A DNA stretch of 64,000 nucleotides from Sporanaerobium hydrogeniformans. Lineage in GTDB: Bacteria; Bacillota; Clostridia; Lachnospirales; Cellulosilyticaceae. The stretch is taken from contig NZ_PEDL01000015.1 of the NCBI RefSeq assembly GCF_002735925.1, positions 1 to 64,000 on the forward strand, in the 5' to 3' direction. Shown piece by piece: positions 19,652 to 28,270 of the stretch. The notes under the pieces are model-generated. The model was given only the letters and a program-made list of their open reading frames with translations. It searched no databases and had not been told where the DNA came from. A program made the translations under genes and the position numbers. How positions within the stretch are numbered: position 1 is the stretch's first letter; each line of letters begins with the position of its first letter.

Positions 19652-20485
19652 ATGAGAGAAAAAAAATTATCACTTGGCAATGTCATCTGCTATATCATAT
19701 TGATTTTATGGGGGATTATAACAATTTATCCTTTGATTTATACCTTTATTTCTTCTTTTAAAACAGAGACAGATATGTTTTCAAATCTTTTTGGACTACC
19801 TAAGGAGTATATTTTTTCTAACTACTCACATTTATTTACTGAAATGAATCTGATGCGCAATATAATGAATAGCTTATTTTTAGCAATAATGACAGTTACT
19901 CTGCAACTTATTTTTGGTGCAATGGCCTCTTATATTATTGCGAACTTTAGTATGAAAATAAACAATAAAATAATGCTCTATTTTATTATCGGTATGCTCA
20001 TACCTGTACATGCCATTATCATACCTATTTCTATTATTGCAAAAGCTGTGAATGGTTATAATAGTTTCTGGTTCATTATTGCAATCTATGTAGCTACAGG
20101 TTTACCTTACCTTATATTTGTGGTAACAGGTTTTATGAGATCCATTCCTAAAGAACTTGTAGAGGCAGCTATTGTAGATGGCTGTAATGCTAATCAAGCT
20201 TTTTGGAAGATTGTATTGCCACTTAGTAAACCAGTACTTGCAACAATGGGAATGCTATCTTTTATAGGTGCATGGAATGAGTTAATTCTTGCCCTCGTTT
20301 TACTTAAAAACAATGCAACAAAGACAGTATCACTTGCCTTGACATTATTTGCTGGGGAAAGATTCTCTAATTATCCTGGTATGTGTGCAGCTGTTATTGT
20401 AGGTGTATTACCTACTATGATAATTTATTTTATGTTCCAAGAAAATATTATCAAGGGAATGACAGCTGGATCAGTAAAGGGGTAA
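19652..20485 (+). CDS. Sugar ABC transporter permease, MalG/UgpE-type
   Basis: This 277-residue permease has six membrane segments and the EAA loop EAAIVDGCNANQAFWKIVLP near residue 169. ATG 19652 has the ribosome site AAGGGGGAAG. An upstream ATG at 19589 would overlap the previous gene and add unrelated residues, so it is rejected. It pairs with the permease before it. Confidence 0.92.
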   Translation: MREKKLSLGNVICYIILILWGIITIYPLIYTFISSFKTETDMFSNLFGLPKEYIFSNYSHLFTEMNLMRNIMNSLFLAIMTVTLQLIFGAMASYIIANFSMKINNKIMLYFIIGMLIPVHAIIIPISIIAKAVNGYNSFWFIIAIYVATGLPYLIFVVTGFMRSIPKELVEAAIVDGCNANQAFWKIVLPLSKPVLATMGMLSFIGAWNELILALVLLKNNATKTVSLALTLFAGERFSNYPGMCAAVIVGVLPTMIIYFMFQENIIKGMTAGSVKG

Positions 20486-20542
20486 AGAGAAATATACATC
20501 AATAAATTTAAAAAGTAAAAGAAAAAATAAGGAGTGTATAAG

Positions 20543-22606
20543 ATGAAAGAATTAAATTTCAGACAAGTGCATTTAGATTTTCATACAAATAGTGAAATAC
20601 TAGGTATTGGAAGTGAATTTGATCCTAAAGAATTTGCAAAAACATTAGTGGATGCCAAGGTAAATTCTATTACTTGTTTTGCAAGATGTCATCATGGGAT
20701 GCTTTATTATGATTCTAAGCTTAATCCAGAGAGAGTCCATCCTCATCTTGTAAATAAAGAGCTGTTAAAAGAACAGATAGAAGCTTGCCATGAGGTTGGA
20801 ATAAGGGTACCTATTTATACAACGGTACAATGGGATTATTATACGTCTAAAGCACACCGTGACTGGGTATGTATTGATACAGAAGGAAGGGCAATAGGGG
20901 AAGCAGGATTAGGTCCTCAAAATCCACTTGAACCAGGTTTTTATGAAACACTTTGTATAAATACACCTTATAGAGATTTTTTGAAAGCCCATGTAAAAGA
21001 AATTTTAGAAACCTTTGAAGGTGCAGATGGACTCTTTTTAGATATTGTATTCCCAGTAGAATGTTGCTGTAGTAACTGTATAAATAAGATGCTTTCAGAA
21101 GGATTTAATCCACATGATAAAAAAGATAGACAGTTCTTTGCGCAACAAAGTATTGATAACTTTAAAAAAGATATGACAGCTTTTATTAGGCAATTTAATA
21201 AAACATGTACAATTTTTTATAATCGTGGACATGTAGGCACACCACATAGGTCTGTAAAAGATGCCTATACACATTTTGAGCTAGAAACTTTACCAAGTGG
21301 TGCATGGGGGTATTTACATTTCCCAGCAACTATACGTTATGCTAGAACATTAGGTAAAGATTGCCTTGCACAAACTGGTAAATTCCATACTATGTGGGGA
21401 GATTTTCATTCTTTTAAAAATAAAGCAGCTTTAGAATTTGAATGTTTTAACATGCTAGCACTTAATGCAAAATGTATGATAGGGGATCAACTTGAGCCTA
21501 AGGGGAGCTTGTCAAAGCCAGTATATGAGCTCATTGGTTCAGTCTATGAACAAGTAGAACAAAAAGAAGCATGGTGCACTCAGACACCGTCATCAGAAAT
21601 TGGTGTATTAACACCAGAAGAATTTATTGGTGCGACAGTAGGTGTGTTGCCTGATTCTTTACGAGGGGTTATTCGTATACTTCAAGAAAGTAGTTATCAG
21701 TTTGATGTTCTAGATACATACAGTGAATTTGATAGATACAGACTTATTATTTTGCCAGATGTGATTCCTGTATCCTCTAGCCTTAACAAAAAATTAGAAC
21801 AGTATATGGCGAAAGGGGGGAAAGTGATTTGCACTTTTGAGTCAGGGCTTAATGAAGAAAAAACTCAGTTTGCTCTTCAGGATATAGGAGTAGTCATGAA
21901 AAAAGAGCAAGGAAAAGATATATATGGTCATTTAGTAGCTGGAGAGATTTATGATAGAGGAAATTATGGAGAGTATTTGATTCCCAAAGGAGTTATTGGA
22001 GCAGGGTTACCTGAGACAGAGCACATTATGTATACAAAAGGACTTAATGTAGAGGCAAGTACAGAAAGCACTGTATTGGTAGATGTAATTAGTTCAGTAT
22101 TTGATAGAGATTATCGTCACTTCTGTTCTCATAGACAATCACCTTCTTCTGGTAATAAAATTTCAGATGGTATTGTAATAAATAAAGATAAAAATATACT
22201 TTATTTTTCACATCCTATATTTAAGCAATACAACTATAATGCACCTAAATGGTGTAAGACAATGTTGATTAATGGGATTAGGCTCTTAATGGAAGATAAA
22301 CTACTAGAACATGAAGGACCAAGCACTATGCTTACTACTATCAATGATCAGTTAAGAGAGAATCGCAGAGTAGTACATTTATTACACTATATCCCAGAGC
22401 GACGCTCTGAATCTATTGATATCATAGAAGATGTCATTCCGCTTTATAACATCTCTATTAAAGTAAAAGTAGAGAAAGCAGTTGAAAAAGTAGTATGCGA
22501 ACCTCAAGGAATGCCTATAGACTTTGTAATCGAAGAAGGCTATGTAAAATGTACTGTTCCTAAAATAGAAGGCCATCAAATGTTAGTTATATATTACTCT
22601 TGCTAG
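20543..22606 (+). CDS. GHL6 / GH151-like glycoside hydrolase
   Basis: This 687-residue protein has no signal peptide, so it is probably cytoplasmic. It begins with the pattern of hypothetical glycosyl hydrolase family 6 (GHL6): DFHTNSEILGIGSEFDPKEF and ITCFARCHHGMLYY. A TIM-barrel strand ends in DGLFLDIVFP near residue 163, a possible catalytic Asp. Residues about 350-480 resemble a beta-galactosidase trimerisation (class I glutamine-amidotransferase-like) domain. Relatives include GH151 alpha-fucosidases. The gene follows the sugar importer and probably cleaves the imported sugar; specificity is not known. ATG 20543 follows AAGGAG. Confidence 0.78.
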   Translation: MKELNFRQVHLDFHTNSEILGIGSEFDPKEFAKTLVDAKVNSITCFARCHHGMLYYDSKLNPERVHPHLVNKELLKEQIEACHEVGIRVPIYTTVQWDYYTSKAHRDWVCIDTEGRAIGEAGLGPQNPLEPGFYETLCINTPYRDFLKAHVKEILETFEGADGLFLDIVFPVECCCSNCINKMLSEGFNPHDKKDRQFFAQQSIDNFKKDMTAFIRQFNKTCTIFYNRGHVGTPHRSVKDAYTHFELETLPSGAWGYLHFPATIRYARTLGKDCLAQTGKFHTMWGDFHSFKNKAALEFECFNMLALNAKCMIGDQLEPKGSLSKPVYELIGSVYEQVEQKEAWCTQTPSSEIGVLTPEEFIGATVGVLPDSLRGVIRILQESSYQFDVLDTYSEFDRYRLIILPDVIPVSSSLNKKLEQYMAKGGKVICTFESGLNEEKTQFALQDIGVVMKKEQGKDIYGHLVAGEIYDRGNYGEYLIPKGVIGAGLPETEHIMYTKGLNVEASTESTVLVDVISSVFDRDYRHFCSHRQSPSSGNKISDGIVINKDKNILYFSHPIFKQYNYNAPKWCKTMLINGIRLLMEDKLLEHEGPSTMLTTINDQLRENRRVVHLLHYIPERRSESIDIIEDVIPLYNISIKVKVEKAVEKVVCEPQGMPIDFVIEEGYVKCTVPKIEGHQMLVIYYSC

Positions 22607-22637
22607 CGATAAAGTTGTACCACTCCTATATTATATA

Positions 22638-22666
22638 TTGACATTCTTGGTATATATTGATATATT
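22638..22666 (+). promoter_or_regulatory. Sigma-A promoter for the MpsC-like gene
   Basis: A consensus TTGACA (22638-22643) and TATATT (22661-22666) are 17 bp apart, just upstream of the gene. The leader would be only about 20 bases. Confidence 0.75.
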
Positions 22667-22692
22667 ATGAATAATTAGTGGGTGGTGATGAC

Positions 22693-23058
22693 GTGACAAA
22701 GGGACAGTTAGAAGCTAAGATTAGTGAAGCAGTTAGTAAGTTTGAAGTGGAGTATATGGGAAGAGGTCCTAAATCCATTCGGACTTATGTTATTAACGAG
22801 ATAATTATTATTAGGCTTTTGGGCTTTCTTAACCCTTCAGAGCAAAAACTTACTGATAATCCTCAAGGCATTGAGTTGTTTAAAAAAATGCGCACTCTGC
22901 TTTTTGAAGGTGGGAGAGAATACTTGGAAACATTGATCAAGAATATTATTGATGTAGCCGTGATTAGCACTCACTCGGATATTAGTACGAGAACTGGAGA
23001 AAAAATTATTGTCATTACAACAGATTCTAATTTAGAAGAATTAGTTACAAAAAAATAA
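22693..23058 (+). CDS. MpsC-like (former DUF2294) small protein
   Basis: This protein has 121 residues from GTG 22693, which has GGTGGTGAT upstream; a GTG at 22678 has no ribosome site. The RGPKSIRTYVINEIIIIRLLGFLNPSEQKL stretch is split by the family pattern: GRGPKS, a helix, then the L-x-x-L-L-F-E-x-G-R motif near 85. The family is the MpsC-like domain, formerly DUF2294, named after a staphylococcal membrane-potential system. No MpsA or MpsB relative is nearby, so the role is open. It has its own promoter and terminator. Confidence 0.75.
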   Translation: MTKGQLEAKISEAVSKFEVEYMGRGPKSIRTYVINEIIIIRLLGFLNPSEQKLTDNPQGIELFKKMRTLLFEGGREYLETLIKNIIDVAVISTHSDISTRTGEKIIVITTDSNLEELVTKK

Positions 23059-23107
23059 ATAATATATACGGAAGACAATGCAAGGTAGCTTAGCTAAATT
23101 GTAAGTA

Positions 23108-23149
23108 AGCCGATATCCAAGAATTATTTCTAGGATATCGGCTTTTTAT
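23108..23149 (+). terminator. Intrinsic terminator
   Basis: An 11-bp stem (23108-23118 with 23133-23143) is followed by five Ts. It ends the MpsC-like transcript. Confidence 0.88.
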
Positions 23150-23192
23150 ATTTTTATAAATGATATTTAGAAACATTCAATAAGGAGGCGCT

Positions 23193-24422
23193 ATGGAAAA
23201 AGTAAAGCATTGTTTGAAGATGGGTGATTTTATACCTGCTTTATCAGGTTTGATTGGGAAAATATCACTGGTATCTTCTTTTGCAGTTGTTTGGGCACAG
23301 GAATTAAGGATAACGAATCCACATTTTGTATTTGACAACATACGATTGGAATTATTAATAGGAGGTATCATTGCTTTAGTAGTCGCATGCATCTCACCTA
23401 AAATAGCTCCTGCAGGAACCCTGGCGCCACTTGTTATATTGATTCCTTCGATGGTAAAGTTTGGTGTACATCCTTTTGTTTTGAGTATACTGGTAGGGGT
23501 TATTGGTCTTATTTTTATTAGAATGGAATTACTATCCAAACTTATTCTTTTGTCTAAGCATGTAAGCAAAACAAGTCTTACTCTTGTTTTTGGAGTATCA
23601 GGTGTATTACTATGTGTTCAAAAGCTATTTAGCTTCTTTAATGAAAAGTATCTTATTTTAGCTTTACTTCTCATACTTTTAACGCTTTGTTATGTTTACT
23701 TAATAAAAATGGATAAAGTTTGGATGATGATTCCCATTTCAGCTGTTGTCTCGCTTTTAATAGCTTTTTTAGGGGGAATAAAGTTAAACCTTATGGAACC
23801 TATGAATCCTTTAGTTCTGAATCCAATCTATTGGTGGGAGGAAGTATGGGGGATTGGTTTTGGACTTAACTTCGTTACAATTTTAAAAACCTTACCTTTT
23901 GCTTTTTTTGTGATGCTACTTTGGGGGATGGATACAGTTGCTATTACAACCTTATTGGAAGAACAAAGTAGCGAAGAAGAAAATCCAGAAGAAATAGACT
24001 TAAATAAATCTTTTATGGTAGTGGCTGTAAGAAATATGCTAGCAGGAAGTTTGGGAGGGGCGCAGACAGGCTCTTTGTGGCGAAGTTTTCTTATTCCACT
24101 TTTTATGATACAACGCCCCATGAGAGGAGCAACTTTTTTATTAGGTGGGGCATGTATCCTTGTAAGTTTATTTGGTAGTCCTATTAAGCTACTAGCCTTT
24201 CCACCTCTTGTATGGACTGTATTGCTCTTTGGAATATTTATGCCTTTATCCGTTATTGGATTCAATAAATGGCGAAGAAGCAAACAGGCACTACAAAAAA
24301 TAGCGATTATCCTTTTAGCCGCTATAGGAGTTGGTTATAGTCCTATTATAACTTGGTTAGGTGCATTAATCGTTCAACATTTTAGTAAGGACGAGGAGGA
24401 TAAAATAAGTAGTTTATTTTAA
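23193..24422 (+). CDS. Polytopic membrane transporter-like protein (DUF3360/UraA-SulP-like)
   Basis: This 409-residue protein has about 11 membrane segments. The stretches APAGTLAPLVILIP, LLWGMDTVAITTLLE and NMLAGSLGGAQTGSLWRS recall the half-helix and NCS2/SulP-like core of DUF3360-type proteins. That relationship is recalled, not tested. An acidic loop (EEQSSEEENPEEID) separates two segments near residue 260. Ribosome site AAGGAGGCG precedes ATG 23193. Substrate unknown. Confidence 0.6.
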   Translation: MEKVKHCLKMGDFIPALSGLIGKISLVSSFAVVWAQELRITNPHFVFDNIRLELLIGGIIALVVACISPKIAPAGTLAPLVILIPSMVKFGVHPFVLSILVGVIGLIFIRMELLSKLILLSKHVSKTSLTLVFGVSGVLLCVQKLFSFFNEKYLILALLLILLTLCYVYLIKMDKVWMMIPISAVVSLLIAFLGGIKLNLMEPMNPLVLNPIYWWEEVWGIGFGLNFVTILKTLPFAFFVMLLWGMDTVAITTLLEEQSSEEENPEEIDLNKSFMVVAVRNMLAGSLGGAQTGSLWRSFLIPLFMIQRPMRGATFLLGGACILVSLFGSPIKLLAFPPLVWTVLLFGIFMPLSVIGFNKWRRSKQALQKIAIILLAAIGVGYSPIITWLGALIVQHFSKDEEDKISSLF

Positions 24423-24430
24423 ATAGAGCT

Positions 24431-24464
24431 ATTACACCACTAGATATGCCATTAGTGGTGTAAT
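24431..24464. terminator. Hairpin downstream of the membrane protein gene
   Basis: ATTACACCACT (24431-24441) pairs with AGTGGTGTAAT (24454-24464), 11 bp, with no U-run on either side. It may mark the transcript end or be a mirror-symmetric binding site. Confidence 0.5.
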
Positions 24465-24524
24465 ACAAATTAAGCTTAAAGAGGGGAGCTTTATAGATAC
24501 ATCAATATATTTATTAAAATTATG

Positions 24525-24553
24525 TTGACAAGTTATGGAAAGCCATGTATACT
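24525..24553 (+). promoter_or_regulatory. Sigma-A promoter of the cold-shock gene
   Basis: TTGACA (24525-24530) and TATACT (24548-24553) are 17 bp apart, so transcription should begin near 24560 and leave an untranslated leader of about 150 bases. Confidence 0.8.
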
Positions 24554-24594
24554 AAGAGTGTATCAAGTAGTTGTTTATAGCTTTAAAAGATAGT

Positions 24595-24665
24595 GAAATT
24601 CACATGTTATTAGAGATTATATGCAGTACGAGGTGTAATCTGTAATAGTATGTGAATTTTTTTGT
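24595..24665 (+). promoter_or_regulatory. Terminator-like fold in the cold-shock leader
   Basis: AAATTCACAT (24596-24605) pairs with ATGTGAATTT (24650-24659) and seven Ts follow (24657-24663). Inside, AGATTA (24614-24619) pairs with TAATCT (24636-24641). This resembles an intrinsic terminator 45 bases before the start codon and could be an attenuator or a temperature-responsive leader. No antiterminator partner was clearly identified. Confidence 0.6.
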
Positions 24666-24709
24666 TTGCGACCATTACAGAAATTTATATTAAATAGGAG
24701 GTACCGCAC

Positions 24710-24907
24710 ATGACAGGTACAGTTAAATGGTTTAACGCAGAAAAAGGATTTGGATTTATTGAAAGAGCAGATGGAGATGATGTATTCGTACATTTCTCAG
24801 CGATTCAAGGAGATGGATTTAAATCTCTTGATGAAGGACAAAGAGTAAACTTCGAGATTACACAAGGTCCTCGTGGCGCACAGGCAGAAAATGTAACAAA
24901 AGCATAA
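24710..24907 (+). CDS. Cold-shock protein (CspA/CspB family)
   Basis: This 65-residue single cold-shock domain has RNP1 KGFGFI (residues 12-17) and RNP2 VFVHF (residues 25-29). It binds single-stranded RNA and DNA and melts mRNA structure. Ribosome site TAGGAGGTA precedes ATG 24710. It has a strong promoter, a long leader and its own terminator. Confidence 0.97.
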   Translation: MTGTVKWFNAEKGFGFIERADGDDVFVHFSAIQGDGFKSLDEGQRVNFEITQGPRGAQAENVTKA

Positions 24908-24919
24908 TCTATAACGAAT

Positions 24920-24958
24920 AAAAGAGGTAGAGCTAAGGCTCTGCCTCTTTTATTTTTA
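24920..24958 (+). terminator. Intrinsic terminator after the cold-shock gene
   Basis: AAAAGAGGTAGAGC and GCTCTGCCTCTTTT (24920-24951) form a 14-bp stem with one G-U pair, followed by ATTTTTA. Confidence 0.88.
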
Positions 24959-24991
24959 TGTCATTAAATAGTTTTAAATCAAACTTTTTTG

Positions 24992-25050
24992 TTTACATTT
25001 TATGAAAATAGGTTTATTATATAGACAAAAAATAGTTTTAATTAGAACTA
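24992..25050 (+). promoter_or_regulatory. Promoter and palindromic operator of the MarR/MATE operon
   Basis: TTTACA (24992-24997) and TATTAT (25015-25020) are spaced by 17 bp. An interrupted palindrome TAGTTTTAATTAGAACTA (25033-25050) sits right after the expected start site. MarR proteins typically bind such sites and repress their own operon, so this is the probable operator. Confidence 0.6.
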
Positions 25051-25064
25051 ATTGAGGTGAAGGT

Positions 25065-25508
25065 ATGAAAAACTTAGATTTTATAGAGAAGTTAATGGTT
25101 ATACATCATTTTACAAAGGGGTTATTTAAATATTCCTCCATAAAAGAAATAGAGCCCAATCTAAATGAAACACACGCCAAGATTTTACTATTTGTATATA
25201 AGCACAGCCAAAGACAAATGAGTAAAATTAATGAGTATATAGGACTTCAAAAAGGAGCTTTTACAACATCTGTTGATACTTTAATTGAGAAGGGATATAT
25301 GTTAAAAATCAAGGATGAAAAGGATAAAAGATCTATGAACTTAGAGTTAACAGAAAAAGGCGTAGAAGTAGCAGATAAGTTAAAAGATAATTTATACAAA
25401 AATATAAATGACATGTTTGATACGACACAGGGAAAAGAGAAAGAAGAAATAAATAATGCAGTAGAATTATTATCAAGATTTTGTATAAACAATAAAAAAA
25501 AGCATTAA
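25065..25508 (+). CDS. MarR-family transcriptional regulator
   Basis: This 147-residue protein has the MarR winged helix: HAKILLFVYKH, the recognition helix region KGAFTTSVDTLIEKGYM and the wing KDEKDKRSMNLELTEKG. Such dimers repress transport genes until a toxic ligand binds. It lies 13 bases before the MATE gene in the same operon. Ribosome site GAGGTGAAGG precedes ATG 25065. Confidence 0.9.
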   Translation: MKNLDFIEKLMVIHHFTKGLFKYSSIKEIEPNLNETHAKILLFVYKHSQRQMSKINEYIGLQKGAFTTSVDTLIEKGYMLKIKDEKDKRSMNLELTEKGVEVADKLKDNLYKNINDMFDTTQGKEKEEINNAVELLSRFCINNKKKH

Positions 25509-25521
25509 ATAGGAGGGTCAA

Positions 25522-26889
25522 ATGGAAGATAAAAAGATATTTATTTTAAAAGATGAAAGTGTTTCAAAAGCTATATTAAAGTTATCTATACCTATGGTTA
25601 TGGGGATGATGGTTCAAGTTTTATATAATTTAGTAGATACGTACTTTATAGGCATGCTAAACGATTCAAATCAATTAGCAGCAGCTAATATAGCACTTCC
25701 TGTGTTCATGATGCTTATGGCTATAGCGGGGATTGTGGGTTCAGGTGCAGCTTCATATATATCAAGATGTCTTGGTAATAAGGATTATGAGGAAGCGAAT
25801 AAGACTATTTCAATAGCAACCGGTATTTTAATTATAATAAGTATGCTTGTTATGATAGGGGGAGGATTAATGTCTCCGAATCTTGCAAAAGGTTTAGGAG
25901 CAAATGAAGCTACATTTGATGATACTTATAGCTATATAGTTATAATGTTTATAGGTTCAATACCTGTTATGTGCAGCTATGCACTAGGGCAGCTCCTTCG
26001 CTCAGAGGGGAATATAATGCAGTCAGTTATAGGGCTTGCACTAGGTACTGTTGTTAATATAGTACTTGATCCTATTCTTATCTTTGGGTTAAATATGGAG
26101 ATAGCTGGTGCGGCCATAGCTACTGTAATTGGGCAAGCCTCAACACTATTCTATTTTGCTTATGCTTATTTTAAAGGTAAGACTACCTTAAAAATAAGTC
26201 TAAGACAATTTAAATATGATCAAAAGATATTTAAAGAAATATTTATAATTGGTGTTCCAGCCTCATTCAATCAAATGTTAATGGGAGTAGCTACTGTTGT
26301 TGCTAATAACATAGCTGTTGGCTATGGTAATCTAACTGTTGCTGGTATGGGAGTTGCGATGAAAATAATGACTATAGGTACCTTTGTATTTATGGGTTTC
26401 TCTGCGGGATGTCAGCCTTTAGTTGGATATAACTATGGATGCGGTAACATTTCTAGGGTTAAGGAGATTATCAAAAAAGGAATAATCATAACCTCTATCA
26501 TTGGCCTGAGCTTAGCTTTAATCTTTGGTGTATTTGCTAGTTCTTTAATAGGATTATTTACAAGTGATATTGAAGTTATAGATAAAGGAGCTACCATACT
26601 TAGAGCCTTAATCGTTTCACTTCCTTTTGTTGGTGGTCAGATGATATCTACAACATCAGCTCAGTCAATGGGTAAGGCTATGGTGGCCTTTATCTTATCT
26701 ATATCAAGACAAGGAATACTTTATATGCCTCTTTTAATTCTACTGAACAAACTATTCAGCTTTTCAGGATTTGTTTATGCACAACCTATAACTGATATTA
26801 TTATGATAGTATTTTCATCTATGCTATTATATAAGGTTATGCCAAAGGATAGTATTAAAGAAATTTCTACAACAGAGGAATTTGTTTAA
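25522..26889 (+). CDS. MATE-family multidrug/cation efflux transporter
   Basis: This 455-residue protein has twelve membrane segments in two homologous halves. The first half carries the MATE pattern KLSIPMVMGMMVQVLYNLVD near residue 18 and the second carries GVPASFNQMLMG near 244. GCQPLVGYNYG is typical of the family. It exports drugs or metabolites in exchange for Na+ or H+, and it is probably repressed by the MarR protein encoded just before it. Confidence 0.93.
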   Translation: MEDKKIFILKDESVSKAILKLSIPMVMGMMVQVLYNLVDTYFIGMLNDSNQLAAANIALPVFMMLMAIAGIVGSGAASYISRCLGNKDYEEANKTISIATGILIIISMLVMIGGGLMSPNLAKGLGANEATFDDTYSYIVIMFIGSIPVMCSYALGQLLRSEGNIMQSVIGLALGTVVNIVLDPILIFGLNMEIAGAAIATVIGQASTLFYFAYAYFKGKTTLKISLRQFKYDQKIFKEIFIIGVPASFNQMLMGVATVVANNIAVGYGNLTVAGMGVAMKIMTIGTFVFMGFSAGCQPLVGYNYGCGNISRVKEIIKKGIIITSIIGLSLALIFGVFASSLIGLFTSDIEVIDKGATILRALIVSLPFVGGQMISTTSAQSMGKAMVAFILSISRQGILYMPLLILLNKLFSFSGFVYAQPITDIIMIVFSSMLLYKVMPKDSIKEISTTEEFV

Positions 26890-27021
26890 AAGCTCAAAAA
26901 GACAACTGCTTTAATAAAAGGATAGGGTTTTAAAAGAGAATTTGCAAAAATAGATTGTATTTAGTATCCCTATTATCCGATAATAGTAGAGATTAAAAAA
27001 TATACAGGAGAAGGGGACATT

Positions 27022-28167
27022 ATGAATATTTCACTAGAGAGTATTTTAAAACATCCTATTTTTGAATCTGCTCGTTGTTTAGCCGGAAGTCAGGGAATGA
27101 ATCGGCACCTCAAAAGAGTTTCTGTATTTGACTGTCCATTTTCTAAAGAAGAAAGCTACGACTCACTTATAGAAGAGGGAGACTTTTTCCTTTCTTGCCT
27201 TGAACAATTTGATAATAATAAGGGGCAGATTATAGAATTCTTACAGCAACTTATTAACAGAGGAAGTAGTGGGCTTTGTATTGTTACTAATAGTGAGAAG
27301 CCTCTCCTTTCAGAAGAAGAAAAACAAGTTTGTGAAGCCCATAACTTTCCTGTTATTGCTTTTACTAACAATATTCCTTATGCTGTTCTTTTAGATGTTA
27401 TTAATAAGCAAATTATCCACCAACAACTTAATCTGATTAATGAGTATAAATTAGAGCAGCTTCTTCGTTCAGGAGATGGGAAGGAGAAATTACAGCTGCT
27501 TTATAACATAAATCCTCATATTAAGTCTTATGTTTGTATTTTACTTTTAACAGGTCCTATGAATTCTGCTATTTCATTAGCACATGTTAAAAAGAGTTTT
27601 ATGAATAAAGAGGATGATCTCTTTATTGAAGGGCAGGCTTATAGGCTACTTGTTATTAGCAGTACAGATAGTAAGCAGCTAGAGCTAAAAGAAAGGCTAT
27701 TAACAGAAACCATTACTCAAAACTTTAGAGAGATCCATTTAGGAATTAGTCAAATTTATGATAAACGGGAAATCAACTATGCTTTGCAAGAAGCACAAAA
27801 TGCCCTTATGTTAAGTAAGTTATTTGAGAAGCCATTTATTCGTTATTCACCTTTATCCACTCTACCTTTATTAGTAACCTTAAGAGACTCCCATGAACTA
27901 CTTGCTTTTTATAATAGTTATGTGGAAACCCTTAGGATACAGGCATCTGACAATAATCTTGAGGAGCTATTACATACGGTTGAAGTCTATGTGGATAGGG
28001 GAGGAGATTATAAACGGGCGGCAGAACAAATACGACAACATGAAAATACTATTCGTTATCGGATAAATAAAGTGAAGGCCTATCTTAATCTAGAGCATGA
28101 TACAATTGAATTTCATCAAATAATCGCTTTAGCAGTACAAGCTCAAAAATTGTTAAAGCAAAGATGA
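27022..28167 (+). CDS. PucR-family transcriptional regulator
   Basis: This 381-residue protein has the PucR N-terminal domain (residues 1-130), a middle GGDEF-like region and a C-terminal helix-turn-helix of the PucR type (RQHENTIRYRINKVKAYL near 345-362). PucR proteins control purine catabolism and similar nitrogen-scavenging genes. The CodB-like permease gene starts 103 bases downstream, so it is the likely target. Ribosome site GGAGAAGGGG precedes ATG 27022. Confidence 0.9.
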   Translation: MNISLESILKHPIFESARCLAGSQGMNRHLKRVSVFDCPFSKEESYDSLIEEGDFFLSCLEQFDNNKGQIIEFLQQLINRGSSGLCIVTNSEKPLLSEEEKQVCEAHNFPVIAFTNNIPYAVLLDVINKQIIHQQLNLINEYKLEQLLRSGDGKEKLQLLYNINPHIKSYVCILLLTGPMNSAISLAHVKKSFMNKEDDLFIEGQAYRLLVISSTDSKQLELKERLLTETITQNFREIHLGISQIYDKREINYALQEAQNALMLSKLFEKPFIRYSPLSTLPLLVTLRDSHELLAFYNSYVETLRIQASDNNLEELLHTVEVYVDRGGDYKRAAEQIRQHENTIRYRINKVKAYLNLEHDTIEFHQIIALAVQAQKLLKQR

Positions 28168-28270
28168 AAAATGTATAAAAATACACTCTAATTTTTAAAA
28201 AATCTACAAACATATCCTTCTAAAGCTGTAATATACTATTTTTATCAAACAATAGGGAGGATTTTGAGTA

